The notes beneath the pieces are model-generated. The model had not been told where the DNA came from. It ran no database searches and saw nothing but the letters and a program-made list of their open reading frames with translations. Shown piece after piece: positions 54,901 to 62,225 of a DNA stretch of 64,000 bases; the first letter of the stretch is position 1; the number at the start of each line of letters is the position of its first letter. Position numbers and translations under genes: made by a program. Origin of the DNA: Chloroflexota bacterium (GTDB lineage: Bacteria; Chloroflexota; Dehalococcoidia; Lucifugimonadales; UBA3495); the NCBI GenBank assembly GCA_026710825.1, contig JAPOQH010000089.1, forward strand, positions 1 to 64,000. The letters are read 5' to 3'.

Positions 54901-55091
54901 GCGAGGACGTGGTGAATGCCGGGGCTCCCGTTGGCGGTGGGGGGCCCCTCGTACATCATGAAGAGCGGAGCGTCGGGCCGTTCTTCGGAGGAGCGACGGA
55001 ACACGTCCCGTTCCTTCCAGTAGTCGAGTACCTCCGCGTCCAGATCGGGAAAATTGACCCGGCTGGTAACCACGTCAAACATAGCCGGCAT
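51984..55091 (-). CDS. ileS: Isoleucyl-tRNA synthetase
   Basis: 1035 residues. HIGH-type motif reads GIHH (about 57-60) in NGSPGIHHVLAR; KMSKRLGN is at about 630. A large editing domain (about 200-400) and the anticodon-binding domain (about 690-900) are present. The size and motif form belong to the eukaryal-like type 2 IleRS found in several bacterial groups. Start at ATG 55091 or Met 55082. Upstream is a -10-like TATAAT. Confidence 0.96.
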   Translation of the reverse strand: MPAMFDVVTSRVNFPDLDAEVLDYWKERDVFRRSSEERPDAPLFMMYEGPPTANGSPGIHHVLARVFKDVISRYRTMKGCRVIRKGGWDTHGLPVELQIEQELGISTKREIEEFGIAEFNRRCRESVFRYVKEWEVMTDRIGYWVDMDDPYVTLENDYIETGWWILKRLWDRGLLYQDRRGAPHCPRCVSSLSSHEVALGYRENTPDPSVFVKFEANEWIGGATPDIPSYFLAWTTTPWTLPGNTALAVSVDADYSVVETTDDNGQTIRMALATALLEVLTGDYTVAQEVKGSELVGLSYRPLYDATRYGAPIRQFVAGVDGQTALEDAESYSTRVVSADFVSMDDGSGIVHIAPAFGDEDLGLGREHQLAFVQPVDLQGIITGSYPFAGKFVKDADPEIAADLTERGLLYHQGIYRHTYPFCWRCDTPLLYYAKTSWYIRTTAVKDQLVGNNSRINWYPEHIREGRFGEWLRNNVDWAISRERYWGTPIPIWQCDHCGAMDCVGGVKELAERSGEDLDDLDLHRPYVDDVTWPCSSDSCPGALRRIPEVMDCWFDSGMMPLAQWHYPFENREIEQDGRLPADYICEAVDQTRGWFYSLHALSTLMQDDIAYRNVICLGLILDGRGRKMSKRLGNIVEPDSILDAHGADALRWYLFTASHPGEPRRFSDRLVQQTLRQVLLTLWNVYSFFTNYANIDEFEPSQIPGDWRPEAELDRWVLAELNQLVQVVDGHLDNYNPTDAGRRIAEFIDVLSNWYVRRSRRRFWKSEADADKMGAYATLYTCLTTVARLMAPLAPFVSEQMYRNLELKFNPDAPDSVHLTDYPVADPSLIDETIMDATRLAIRVSSMGRAARSKAGLKVRQPLASVVVRTRTPDEAKYLDWVAEQILEELNIKSLRADGGEQDLYSQVQSAAGDDGDSVVSVDGYSAALEAGYMVAVDATITPELADEGLARELAHRIQNLRKGARFEITDHIVTYYQGPDDVARVMTTHGDYIKQETLSESLLPQLPVDEAHAETAKVEGMEVTLGVQRVASG

Positions 55092-55161
55092 ACTTGATTT
55101 ACCTCTTGCGCCGATCGGCTAGCGGGGCCCGGTCGGCGGATTTGTGTCACTATAAAAGAGG

Positions 55162-55167
55162 ATTATA
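55162..55167 (-). promoter_or_regulatory. Likely -10 box upstream of ileS
   Basis: On the minus strand TATAAT is perfect, about 71 bp before the ileS ATG. A matching -35 is weak (TCCAAC-like at 18 bp). Evidence is therefore only one good half. Confidence 0.4.
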
Positions 55168-55216
55168 GCGCACGCGCCGTTTTCGTTGGACGGCGGGAAA
55201 TCGATCGCCGACGGCG

Positions 55217-56017
55217 TCACTGCCAGAAGGCGTGAAAATGATGGAGCGGCCCGTGCCCCTGTCCGATCGGGTACGCCGACCGGATGGCAGCGGTCACATA
55301 GTCCTTGGCTTGTTGCACCGCGGAGGGCACATCCAACCCACGTGCCAGACCAGCCGCAATGGCGGAGGCGAAAGTGCATCCGGTTCCGTGGGTGTTGGTG
55401 GACGGAATTCGCTCGGTGGTGAATTCCAGAAAGCTTTCGCCATCGTAGAGGGTATCGGTTGGCGGGCCATCGCGGTGCCCACCTTTAATAACCACCGATC
55501 GTGCTCCCATACCGAAAATTGCCTCGGCTGCGCGACGCACCTCGGAATCCGAATCAATGGACAGGCCGGTCAGATCCTCGGCCTCAGGGATGTTGGGGGT
55601 GACCACCCTCGCCAGCGGAATCAGATCGCTGCAGATCGTCGAGATGGCCTCCTCCCTGAGCAACCGGTCCCCGCTCTTGGCCACCATCACCGGGTCCACC
55701 ACAAGGTTGTCGATCCCGTGACGGCGCACTGCGTCGGACACCGTCGCGACAATGGCAGCGGAGGACAACATCCCCGTTTTCACCGCGTCGGCTCCGATAT
55801 CCGTCATCACAGCATCAATCTGAGCGGAGATCACCTCAGTGGGAACCTCGTGAACGGCGGACACTCCCACCGTATTCTGGGCGGTGATTGCGGTCAGAGT
55901 AGAGGTACCGAACACTCCCAACGCCGAAAAGGTTTTCAGGTCAGCCTGGATGCCAGCGCCCCCTCCAGAGTCTGACCCGGCAATTGTCATCGCGGTCGGC
56001 GGTTTCGACAAAGTCAT
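55217..56017 (-). CDS. thiD: Hydroxymethylpyrimidine/phosphomethylpyrimidine kinase
   Basis: 266 residues from ATG 56017 ([19 protein letters not shown]). Phosphorylates HMP in thiamine biosynthesis. Ribokinase-fold motifs: [18 protein letters not shown] (about 13-30), [23 protein letters not shown] and the anion-hole/base region [18 protein letters not shown] (about 206-223). Starts 32 bp after the GYD gene stop. No other thi gene is in the window. Confidence 0.94.
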   Translation of the reverse strand: MTLSKPPTAMTIAGSDSGGGAGIQADLKTFSALGVFGTSTLTAITAQNTVGVSAVHEVPTEVISAQIDAVMTDIGADAVKTGMLSSAAIVATVSDAVRRHGIDNLVVDPVMVAKSGDRLLREEAISTICSDLIPLARVVTPNIPEAEDLTGLSIDSDSEVRRAAEAIFGMGARSVVIKGGHRDGPPTDTLYDGESFLEFTTERIPSTNTHGTGCTFASAIAAGLARGLDVPSAVQQAKDYVTAAIRSAYPIGQGHGPLHHFHAFWQ

Positions 56018-56049
56018 GGCATATACCAATCGGCGGACAAAGCGCCGAT

Positions 56050-56433
56050 CTAATCGGGCTCGTCCGGGATACGCCAATCGTCGGGTTCGGGCGTTTCGTC
56101 GGGTCCGGCCGGCAAGTTCATCGCCACCGCCGCGTCACGCAGAAGGCTGAGGTGCTCTTCATCGGAGAGGACGCCAATCGGCAGCGCCGGCAAGGTTTCT
56201 ATGTTCAGGCCCGCCTGATTGGCAAGGTCCAACGATAGGCGCACAACGGATTGATTGTCAGCAGCTTCGGTTATTATGACGAAATCATAGCGGCCCAACA
56301 CGGCGTATTGGGTTAAAACTTTGCTGGACATGGTTTCCACCGAGGTGGCGGCTTCACCCAGCAGGTTTGGGTTCTCCTGGGCCATGCTGCGGCCGCGCTC
56401 GGTGAAATTGGCAAGCATCACGTACAAAGGCAT
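56050..56433 (-). CDS. GYD-domain protein
   Basis: 127 residues from Met 56433 ([16 protein letters not shown]). The family motif is [11 protein letters not shown] (about 48-58). A ferredoxin-like small protein, function unknown, common in marine Chloroflexota and other bacteria. Ends just before thiD; possible shared transcript. C-terminal tail is Pro/Asp/Glu-rich. Confidence 0.82.
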   Translation of the reverse strand: MPLYVMLANFTERGRSMAQENPNLLGEAATSVETMSSKVLTQYAVLGRYDFVIITEAADNQSVVRLSLDLANQAGLNIETLPALPIGVLSDEEHLSLLRDAAVAMNLPAGPDETPEPDDWRIPDEPD

Positions 56434-56694
56434 TATCGGCACCATATAGATGATTGGGGGCAAACGGGGATAAGTATAGCATCAGGCGATTTCGCCGCGC
56501 CCGTGGAGCCCTGCGGAATCGCGCTCCCTTTCCGGCGGTGGGAAGGACGACGTTCTCGTACCACGGGGCGCAGTTGGCAGGTTTCCGGGTAGGACGACCT
56601 GACTCGTCAAATGACATTCCCAAAAACACCGTGCTATGATCCCGCCGTTAATTGGAACAACCAGCGACCCGAACGAACCATTTGGAGGTACCCC

Positions 56695-57537
56695 ATGGAC
56701 ATCGGATTGAATATGTCGATATCCACCAACTCCATCGACGTAGCAGACATCGCGGCCAAAGCAGAAGCGCTCGGGTTCGAGTCAATTTGGCTGCCGGAGC
56801 ATCCGGTTATGCCGGTGAATCCGGCGTCCAAGTATCCCGGTTCGCCTGATGGCTCGATACCGGATTACATGAGCGACATGGCCGATCCGTACATTGGCTT
56901 AGCGCGGGCGTCGGCGGTCACCAACACGATAAAACTGGGCACTGGCATTACCTTGATACCGGAGCGCAACCCGCTGGTATTGGCGGGTGCCATCGCCTCT
57001 CTGGACCGTTTCTCTGGAGGGCGTTTTCTGCTGGGGATAGGAACCGGGTGGCTGCGAGAAGAGACGGAGGTAATGGGCGGCGACTTCGACCATCGTTGGA
57101 CACAGGCCCGGGAATCCATCGAGGTGATGCGCGCTCTTTGGACTCAGGACACTGCGGAATATCACGGCCGCTACTATGACTTCCCGCCGGTGCAGTGCAA
57201 TCCCAAACCAACCCAGGCCGGCGGTCCCCCGGTAATTCTCGGCGGGAACGCGCGTAACGTATTCCGGCGAGTGGCCCGCTGGGGTGATGGTTGGATGCCA
57301 ACCGCATCGAGCCCTGAGCAAATCGCCGCGGGTCGCGCCGCTATAGATGAATTGGCCGAAGCATCGGGCAGGGATCCAGCGAGCATCGGCATCACGGTTT
57401 TTGGACAACCCGCCGACCGCGACCTCATCGGTCGTTTCGAAAATGCCGGCGCCAATCGTGTCATCGTTCGCTTGGGGGACACGACAAGCGTGCAAGCGAT
57501 GGAAGAAATGGAAAAAATCGCCGAAGCGGTATTGTGA
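56695..57537 (+). CDS. LLM-class F420-dependent oxidoreductase (luciferase-like)
   Basis: 280 residues from ATG 56695 (MDIGLNMSISTNSIDVADIA), with ribosome binding site GGAGG at 56683-56687. TIM-barrel luciferase-like: GTGITLIPERNPLVLAGAIA (about 81-100), GRFLLGIGTGWLREE (about 111-125) and PVILGGNARNVFRRVARWGDGW (about 179-200) are typical of the F420-dependent LLM group. Substrate unknown. Confidence 0.88.
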   Translation: MDIGLNMSISTNSIDVADIAAKAEALGFESIWLPEHPVMPVNPASKYPGSPDGSIPDYMSDMADPYIGLARASAVTNTIKLGTGITLIPERNPLVLAGAIASLDRFSGGRFLLGIGTGWLREETEVMGGDFDHRWTQARESIEVMRALWTQDTAEYHGRYYDFPPVQCNPKPTQAGGPPVILGGNARNVFRRVARWGDGWMPTASSPEQIAAGRAAIDELAEASGRDPASIGITVFGQPADRDLIGRFENAGANRVIVRLGDTTSVQAMEEMEKIAEAVL

Positions 57538-57656
57538 GCCCCAACCTCAAACATCGTTGCGAAAATCGGCATTACGAAATTCATAGCATATCAGGATATT
57601 GGAGATAAATACGCTCTTGGACACGCTTGATTAACACCATAACGCACCAATAGTTC

Positions 57657-57685
57657 AAAGGGGCTACGAATTGCGTAGCCCCTTT
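57657..57685 (+). terminator. Rho-independent-type terminator after the LLM gene
   Basis: AAAGGGGCTACG / CGTAGCCCCTTT arms of 12 bp with loop AATTG, followed by AGATTTAATT. Good stem; only a short T tract. Confidence 0.7.
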
Positions 57686-57899
57686 AGATTTAATTGCGCG
57701 GATTCACCGGATTAGTATCACATCTCGCAATATATCAAGGCTCAGGATATTATACATTCGAAAGTATGATGTTAATTTATTGTTAAATCGCAAGATATTT
57801 TTCACGGATTACGCCTAATCCGTTGACTATTAACGTCTAACAACCAAAGTATGCTCTGATTTTGGTGATTATTCGTAATCACCCTCTGGCCATTTTCGT

Positions 57900-57929
57900 T
57901 TGACTGAGGCCTTGCGGATTGCCTATATT
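57900..57929 (+). promoter_or_regulatory. Sigma70-like promoter of the oligopeptide ABC operon
   Basis: TTGACT (57900-57905) and TATATT (57924-57929), each one mismatch to consensus, 18 bp apart. The leader to ATG 58015 would be about 80 nt. The palindrome at 57864-57883 lies just upstream of the -35 box. Confidence 0.65.
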
Positions 57930-58014
57930 GCGCGGGCGTGGCGTTGATGGCGGTCTCAGCCGTCGGGCCATGCATGAACCGAAAATCTACACTAATATCA
58001 TTTGGAGGGCCGCC

Positions 58015-59991
58015 ATGGCGTATAGACGATTTTTGCGATATCCGGTGGTAATGCTGGCGATAGCGTTGGCAACTACTGCGGTCATCGTGGGATGCGGAGG
58101 CGCTGCTGAAGAAACGGCGCCGGCGACAGCTGCACCCGCGTCAGAACAGCAGCAAGCTCAGCCGGCCGAGGCGACCCAGGCGCCGGCGGAGGTGAGAGCC
58201 ACCAACACTCCGGTTCCCCAAGATGCAACGTTGGCACCCACGCCCACGCAGCGGGCTTCCGTGTTGCAGGCCACTCCGCGGCCGACAATCGCGCCTCAAA
58301 CTGAAGGCGAGTTGGTAACCAACCGGCTGATCGCCGTCCTCGACCCGCCTTCTTTCGAGTCCATGCTGGACTGTGAAGTAACCGGATCAGGGGTGGTCAA
58401 TTACCGCATGTCCGCCGAGTTCATGGTTGACGCAGGCCGGTTCGACGGGTCCTATGAGCCGATGCTGGCCACAGAGTGGGCCATCACTCCGGACGGCAGG
58501 ACCTGGAACTTCAAACTGCGTCAAGGAGTACGGTGGCATGACGATTGGGGTGAGTTTACCGCGCGGGACGTAAAACACTCGCTGGCCTACTACACCAACC
58601 CAGAATGCCGGGCCTCATACTCGGACTACTTCCGCACCGATCCAGGTGGAGACGTCGAAATAGTCAACGACTACGAGGTCAACATCCACATGAAGAAGCG
58701 CCCGGCAGTGGACTTCCTTTATTGGTTCTCCGGCTACCGTGGCGTACCCATCAGCAGCGCAGCCCAGTGGAACCAGGCTTGTCCTGGAGGGGATGCCGAT
58801 TTTGGCGCCGCTGACAGCGGGGAAGCCCTGAGTTACTGCAAGGCGAGCCGCGACCTGGTGTACTCCAAGTCTGCGCGCACCGGACCTTACGAATTCGTCA
58901 GCTTTGAAGAGGGCGTGGGTTGGGAATGGACCCAGGTGGACTACGACCACTGGCGCGTGAATCCCGACTTCGAAGAGATCGAGATCAAGGACGTTCGTGA
59001 GCCGGCCACCCGCCTGGCGATCATGCAAGCCAGGGAGGGCCACATAGCGGCCATCAACCGGGCGCTGCTCCAGGACGCCATTGACGACGGCCTCGAGGTG
59101 TTCGACAGCTCGGTAACGGCCCAGACCGCCTTCGCCATTTTCGGCGGGATGTATTTCGCGACAGGAGCGAAGGGTGTGGACCCCACGGCCTCCGCAGAGC
59201 AGCAGGAACTCGACCGGGAATCCTACAACGTCGTAGCCGCCCGGGACGAGATGATGCCGTGGAATGAGCCCGGCGAGAGCGGCAAGCTGGTTCGCATGGC
59301 AATGAACAAGGCCCTGGACCGGGATCAGATTAACGACGCCATATTCAAGGGCGCCGGTGGCCGCCAGTGGGTCGCCACCCTGGTACCCGACTTCCCAGGC
59401 GGTTTCAACCCCGATTGGGAGGGCCAATGGGACGAGTTGTACGGGTACGATCCGGAAAGGGCGAAGGATCTGCTGGCGGAAGCCGGATACCCGAACGGGT
59501 TCTCCTTCCGCATCCCGGTCTTCCCGCTGAGCGGAGTGCCGGAACAGCCCGACCTGATGGAAGCCATGGCGAAGTTCTGGACCGAGATCGGCCTGGATCC
59601 GTCGCTTGACCCCATCGAATTCTCCAACTGGAGGAACGAGTACCGCGGTTTGAACACCGACTGCTGCATCTACCCGTTCCGCGGCCCGGCTGCCCCGATC
59701 GACACGCGCGTGCACTTCTACTTCAGCGCGGAGCGTTTCTTCAGGGCATACACCAGCGACGACATCCAGGAAAACAAGAACAAGGCGCTGCGCGCGCTCA
59801 ACGAAGCCGACGCAACGACAGACTGGCTGAAGGTATCGGATGAGATCTTCTACGAAGTCGGCACCATACCCGGTTGGACGTTGCCCGTCAGCGCAGTGGT
59901 TGACCCCGACGTGGTCGCTGAGTACATATTCCTTGGGCCAAACAACGGAAACTACGTGTATCTCGAACACGTGAAGGGCGTGCGCGAATAA
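58015..59991 (+). CDS. Extracellular substrate-binding lipoprotein, ABC transporter family 5
   Basis: 658 residues from ATG 58015 (GGAGG just upstream). Lipobox VGCGG (Cys about 27). A long Ala/Pro/Thr/Gln linker (about 30-100) leads to the binding domain: FDGSYEPMLATEWAITPDGR, TWNFKLRQGVRWHDDWGEFT, HSLAYYTNPECRASYSDYF and the C-terminal DCCIYPFRG. Binds peptides or other small compounds and delivers to the permeases at 60101-62126. It resembles the protein at 62226-64000. Several Cys (LDCEVTG, NPECRAS, ACPGG, YCKAS, DCC) are shared by both, so disulfides are possible. Confidence 0.9.
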   Translation: MAYRRFLRYPVVMLAIALATTAVIVGCGGAAEETAPATAAPASEQQQAQPAEATQAPAEVRATNTPVPQDATLAPTPTQRASVLQATPRPTIAPQTEGELVTNRLIAVLDPPSFESMLDCEVTGSGVVNYRMSAEFMVDAGRFDGSYEPMLATEWAITPDGRTWNFKLRQGVRWHDDWGEFTARDVKHSLAYYTNPECRASYSDYFRTDPGGDVEIVNDYEVNIHMKKRPAVDFLYWFSGYRGVPISSAAQWNQACPGGDADFGAADSGEALSYCKASRDLVYSKSARTGPYEFVSFEEGVGWEWTQVDYDHWRVNPDFEEIEIKDVREPATRLAIMQAREGHIAAINRALLQDAIDDGLEVFDSSVTAQTAFAIFGGMYFATGAKGVDPTASAEQQELDRESYNVVAARDEMMPWNEPGESGKLVRMAMNKALDRDQINDAIFKGAGGRQWVATLVPDFPGGFNPDWEGQWDELYGYDPERAKDLLAEAGYPNGFSFRIPVFPLSGVPEQPDLMEAMAKFWTEIGLDPSLDPIEFSNWRNEYRGLNTDCCIYPFRGPAAPIDTRVHFYFSAERFFRAYTSDDIQENKNKALRALNEADATTDWLKVSDEIFYEVGTIPGWTLPVSAVVDPDVVAEYIFLGPNNGNYVYLEHVKGVRE

Positions 59992-60100
59992 CGCACCCTA
60001 AATCCCAGAGCCAATCCACCCCGGCGCGTCGCATCGTATTGTCGACACGTCGGGGACATTGGCAACTTGAAGGGTCATACGCGCTGTAGGAACGGACATC

Positions 60101-61018
60101 ATGCAACGTTTCATCATTCTGCGGCTGTTACAGGGACTGCTGGCCGTTTTCGTGATCAGTCTCATTGTTTTTTCTCTCTCGCGTGTGGCCGGCGACCCGT
60201 TGGCGGCCATCCTGGACGAGGAGTCAGGCAAGGAACAGATTGAGCGAATTCGAGCCCAGTGGGGCCTGGACAAGCCGCTGCACGTGCAGTACTTCACTTA
60301 TATGAAGCGTCTCCTCACGGGAGATCTGGGCACATCGTTCAAGTGGGACCGCCCAGTGGCCGAGCTGATAGCGGAGCGCCTTCCGGCAACTATACAACTG
60401 TCCGCCTTCGCCCTGGTCATAACGGGGATCATCGCATTCCCAATCGGCGTCTTATCAGCGGTCAAAAAGGACTCCTGGTTTGACGCCGGGGGCAAGATGT
60501 TCGCCATCCTTGGCCAATCGGCGCCGACCTTCGCTGTTGGCCTCATCCTGATGTGGATCCTTGCCGTGCAATTGGGATGGTTACCCACCTCGGGTAAAGG
60601 AGGGTTCAAGCACATGCTGATGCCCGGCTTTGCCCTGGGCTACTACAACGTGGCGGCCATCATGCGCCTGACCCGTTCATCCATGCTCGAAGTGCTGGAC
60701 ACGGAATACGTCAAGCTGGCGCGCATCAAGGGAATCCCAGAGTGGAAAATCGTTTGGAAACACTGTTTCCGGAACGCTCTGATCGGACCGCTGACCTACT
60801 TCAGCCTCATATTCGCCGTCCTGATCACCGGTTCAGTCGTGATTGAAACCGTCTTCGCGTGGCCCGGACTTGGCCTGATGGTGATTGAAGCAATCAACTC
60901 CAAGGACCACATCACCGTACAGGCCGTGGTAATGCTGTTCGCGCTGCTGTACGTCGCTATCAACATAGTTACCGACGTCACGTACGCGTACGTTGACCCG
61001 CGGATCCGATACGGATAA
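60101..61018 (+). CDS. ABC transporter permease, DppB type
   Basis: 305 residues with six membrane segments starting at LLQGLLAVFVISLIVFSLS (about 8-26). Family hallmark RLPATIQLSAFALVI, then TRSSMLEVLDTEYVKLARIK with the EAA-like loop (KGIPEWKIVWKHCFRNAL). Pairs with DppC 22 bp downstream and the binding protein upstream. Confidence 0.93.
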   Translation: MQRFIILRLLQGLLAVFVISLIVFSLSRVAGDPLAAILDEESGKEQIERIRAQWGLDKPLHVQYFTYMKRLLTGDLGTSFKWDRPVAELIAERLPATIQLSAFALVITGIIAFPIGVLSAVKKDSWFDAGGKMFAILGQSAPTFAVGLILMWILAVQLGWLPTSGKGGFKHMLMPGFALGYYNVAAIMRLTRSSMLEVLDTEYVKLARIKGIPEWKIVWKHCFRNALIGPLTYFSLIFAVLITGSVVIETVFAWPGLGLMVIEAINSKDHITVQAVVMLFALLYVAINIVTDVTYAYVDPRIRYG

Positions 61019-61040
61019 ACACCGCCGGAGGGAGAAGAAC

Positions 61041-62126
61041 ATGGCTGTGCAAACCACCGCTCCTGGCGGCCAGCCGGGCGAAATCACCGCGCAACCGGCG
61101 CGAGGGCTTTCGGTCGCGAACATTTGGGGAGAAATCAGGAGAATCCCGATCATACCCCTGTTTGTGTTGATCGTATTCCTGGTCGTCCCTGCTGTTTTCG
61201 CCGACGTACTGGCCCAGCATGATCACACTATCGGCGATCTGGATCGGGTGCTCGAACCGCCGGCCTGGGTCCCAGATCGTGCGACAGAACAGACAATTGT
61301 CCAGCGTGCCAGGGATAATAACGCCGAAGTCAGCATCAATAACGCTCGCAGGAACCTCGACAGCGGCGCCGGAACCTTGATAGATACCAACGGCAACGGC
61401 CAACCCGACATCGGCGAGACGATGGTTCGCGTTGAACCCGGCGGCAATTGGGAGTATCCCCTGGGCACCGACAAACAGGGCCGCGACGTCCTGAGCCGAC
61501 TGATGCACGGGGCGCGAATATCCCTGGCCGTGTCGGCCCTTGCCATCCTGTTGGGCGGTGTCCTTGGAACCGGACTGGGCATGCTGGCGGCGTTCAAGGG
61601 TGGCTTGACCGACGCTATCCTGATGCGCATTGTGGACATCAAACTGGCGTTCCCGTCAATCCTGCTGGCCCTGACGTTGGTGGTGGCCATCGGGTCGGGC
61701 TTCAGCACTGTGGTCATCGTGATCGCCCTGCTGTTGTGGGCTCGCTACGCTCGCGTGGTCCGTGGAGAGGCCCTGACCATCAAGGAACGCGATTTCATCG
61801 ATCGTGCCCGGGTGGCCGGCGCTTCCAACCTCAGGATCATGGGTCGCCATATATTCCCCAACGTTTTCAACACGGTGATCGTTCTCGCCACACTGGAGGT
61901 GGGACACGTGATCATCCTGGAGGCCACGTTGAGCTTCCTCGGCGCGGGTATTCCCAGGCCGCAACCGGCGTGGGGATTGATGGCCGCGGACGGCAGGGAG
62001 GTCATCACGAGTTCGTGGTGGATTTTCCTGTTCCCGTGCCTGGCGATCGTATTGACCGTGCTATCCATGAACCTGCTGGGCGACTGGCTCAGGGACCGCC
62101 TGGATCCCAAGCTGCGAAACGTCTAG
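61041..62126 (+). CDS. ABC transporter permease, DppC type, with EF-hand-like periplasmic insertion
   Basis: 361 residues from ATG 61041 (AGGGAG upstream). One membrane segment at about 37-56, five more from about 160. EAA loop: TIKERDFIDRARVAGASNLR. Between LEPPAW (about 76) and YPLGTDKQGRD (about 139), where the family has only a short link, there is an extra piece of about 60 residues. It contains DTNGNGQPDIGE (115-126), an EF-hand/dockerin-like calcium loop with acidic residues at the usual positions. Partner of the DppB upstream. Confidence 0.92.
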   Translation: MAVQTTAPGGQPGEITAQPARGLSVANIWGEIRRIPIIPLFVLIVFLVVPAVFADVLAQHDHTIGDLDRVLEPPAWVPDRATEQTIVQRARDNNAEVSINNARRNLDSGAGTLIDTNGNGQPDIGETMVRVEPGGNWEYPLGTDKQGRDVLSRLMHGARISLAVSALAILLGGVLGTGLGMLAAFKGGLTDAILMRIVDIKLAFPSILLALTLVVAIGSGFSTVVIVIALLLWARYARVVRGEALTIKERDFIDRARVAGASNLRIMGRHIFPNVFNTVIVLATLEVGHVIILEATLSFLGAGIPRPQPAWGLMAADGREVITSSWWIFLFPCLAIVLTVLSMNLLGDWLRDRLDPKLRNV

Positions 62127-62225
62127 ATCCACTGGCACAACAGAACAACTAGCAGCAAACTCCGGAGGACAACAAAGCCGAATCAAGGAAAACTAACGCA
62201 GCGCAACTCTTTCAGGAGGGGTGTA

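Larger units (their letters stand above)
57538..58014. other. AT-rich intergenic region with terminator, two hairpins and promoter
   Basis: 477 bp without gene, clearly more AT-rich than the neighbours (especially 57700-57890). It holds the terminator at 57657, hairpins CGGATTA-CGCC-TAATCCG (57805-57822) and GGTGATTA-TTCG-TAATCACC (57864-57883), and the promoter 57900-57929. The second hairpin has a UUCG-type tetraloop. These small inverted repeats may be regulator sites upstream of the peptide ABC operon. Confidence 0.65.

Noticed and set aside
58615..59970. 451-residue minus-strand ORF opposite the first binding protein
   Set aside because: Shadow of a gene with lipobox and family motifs on the plus strand.
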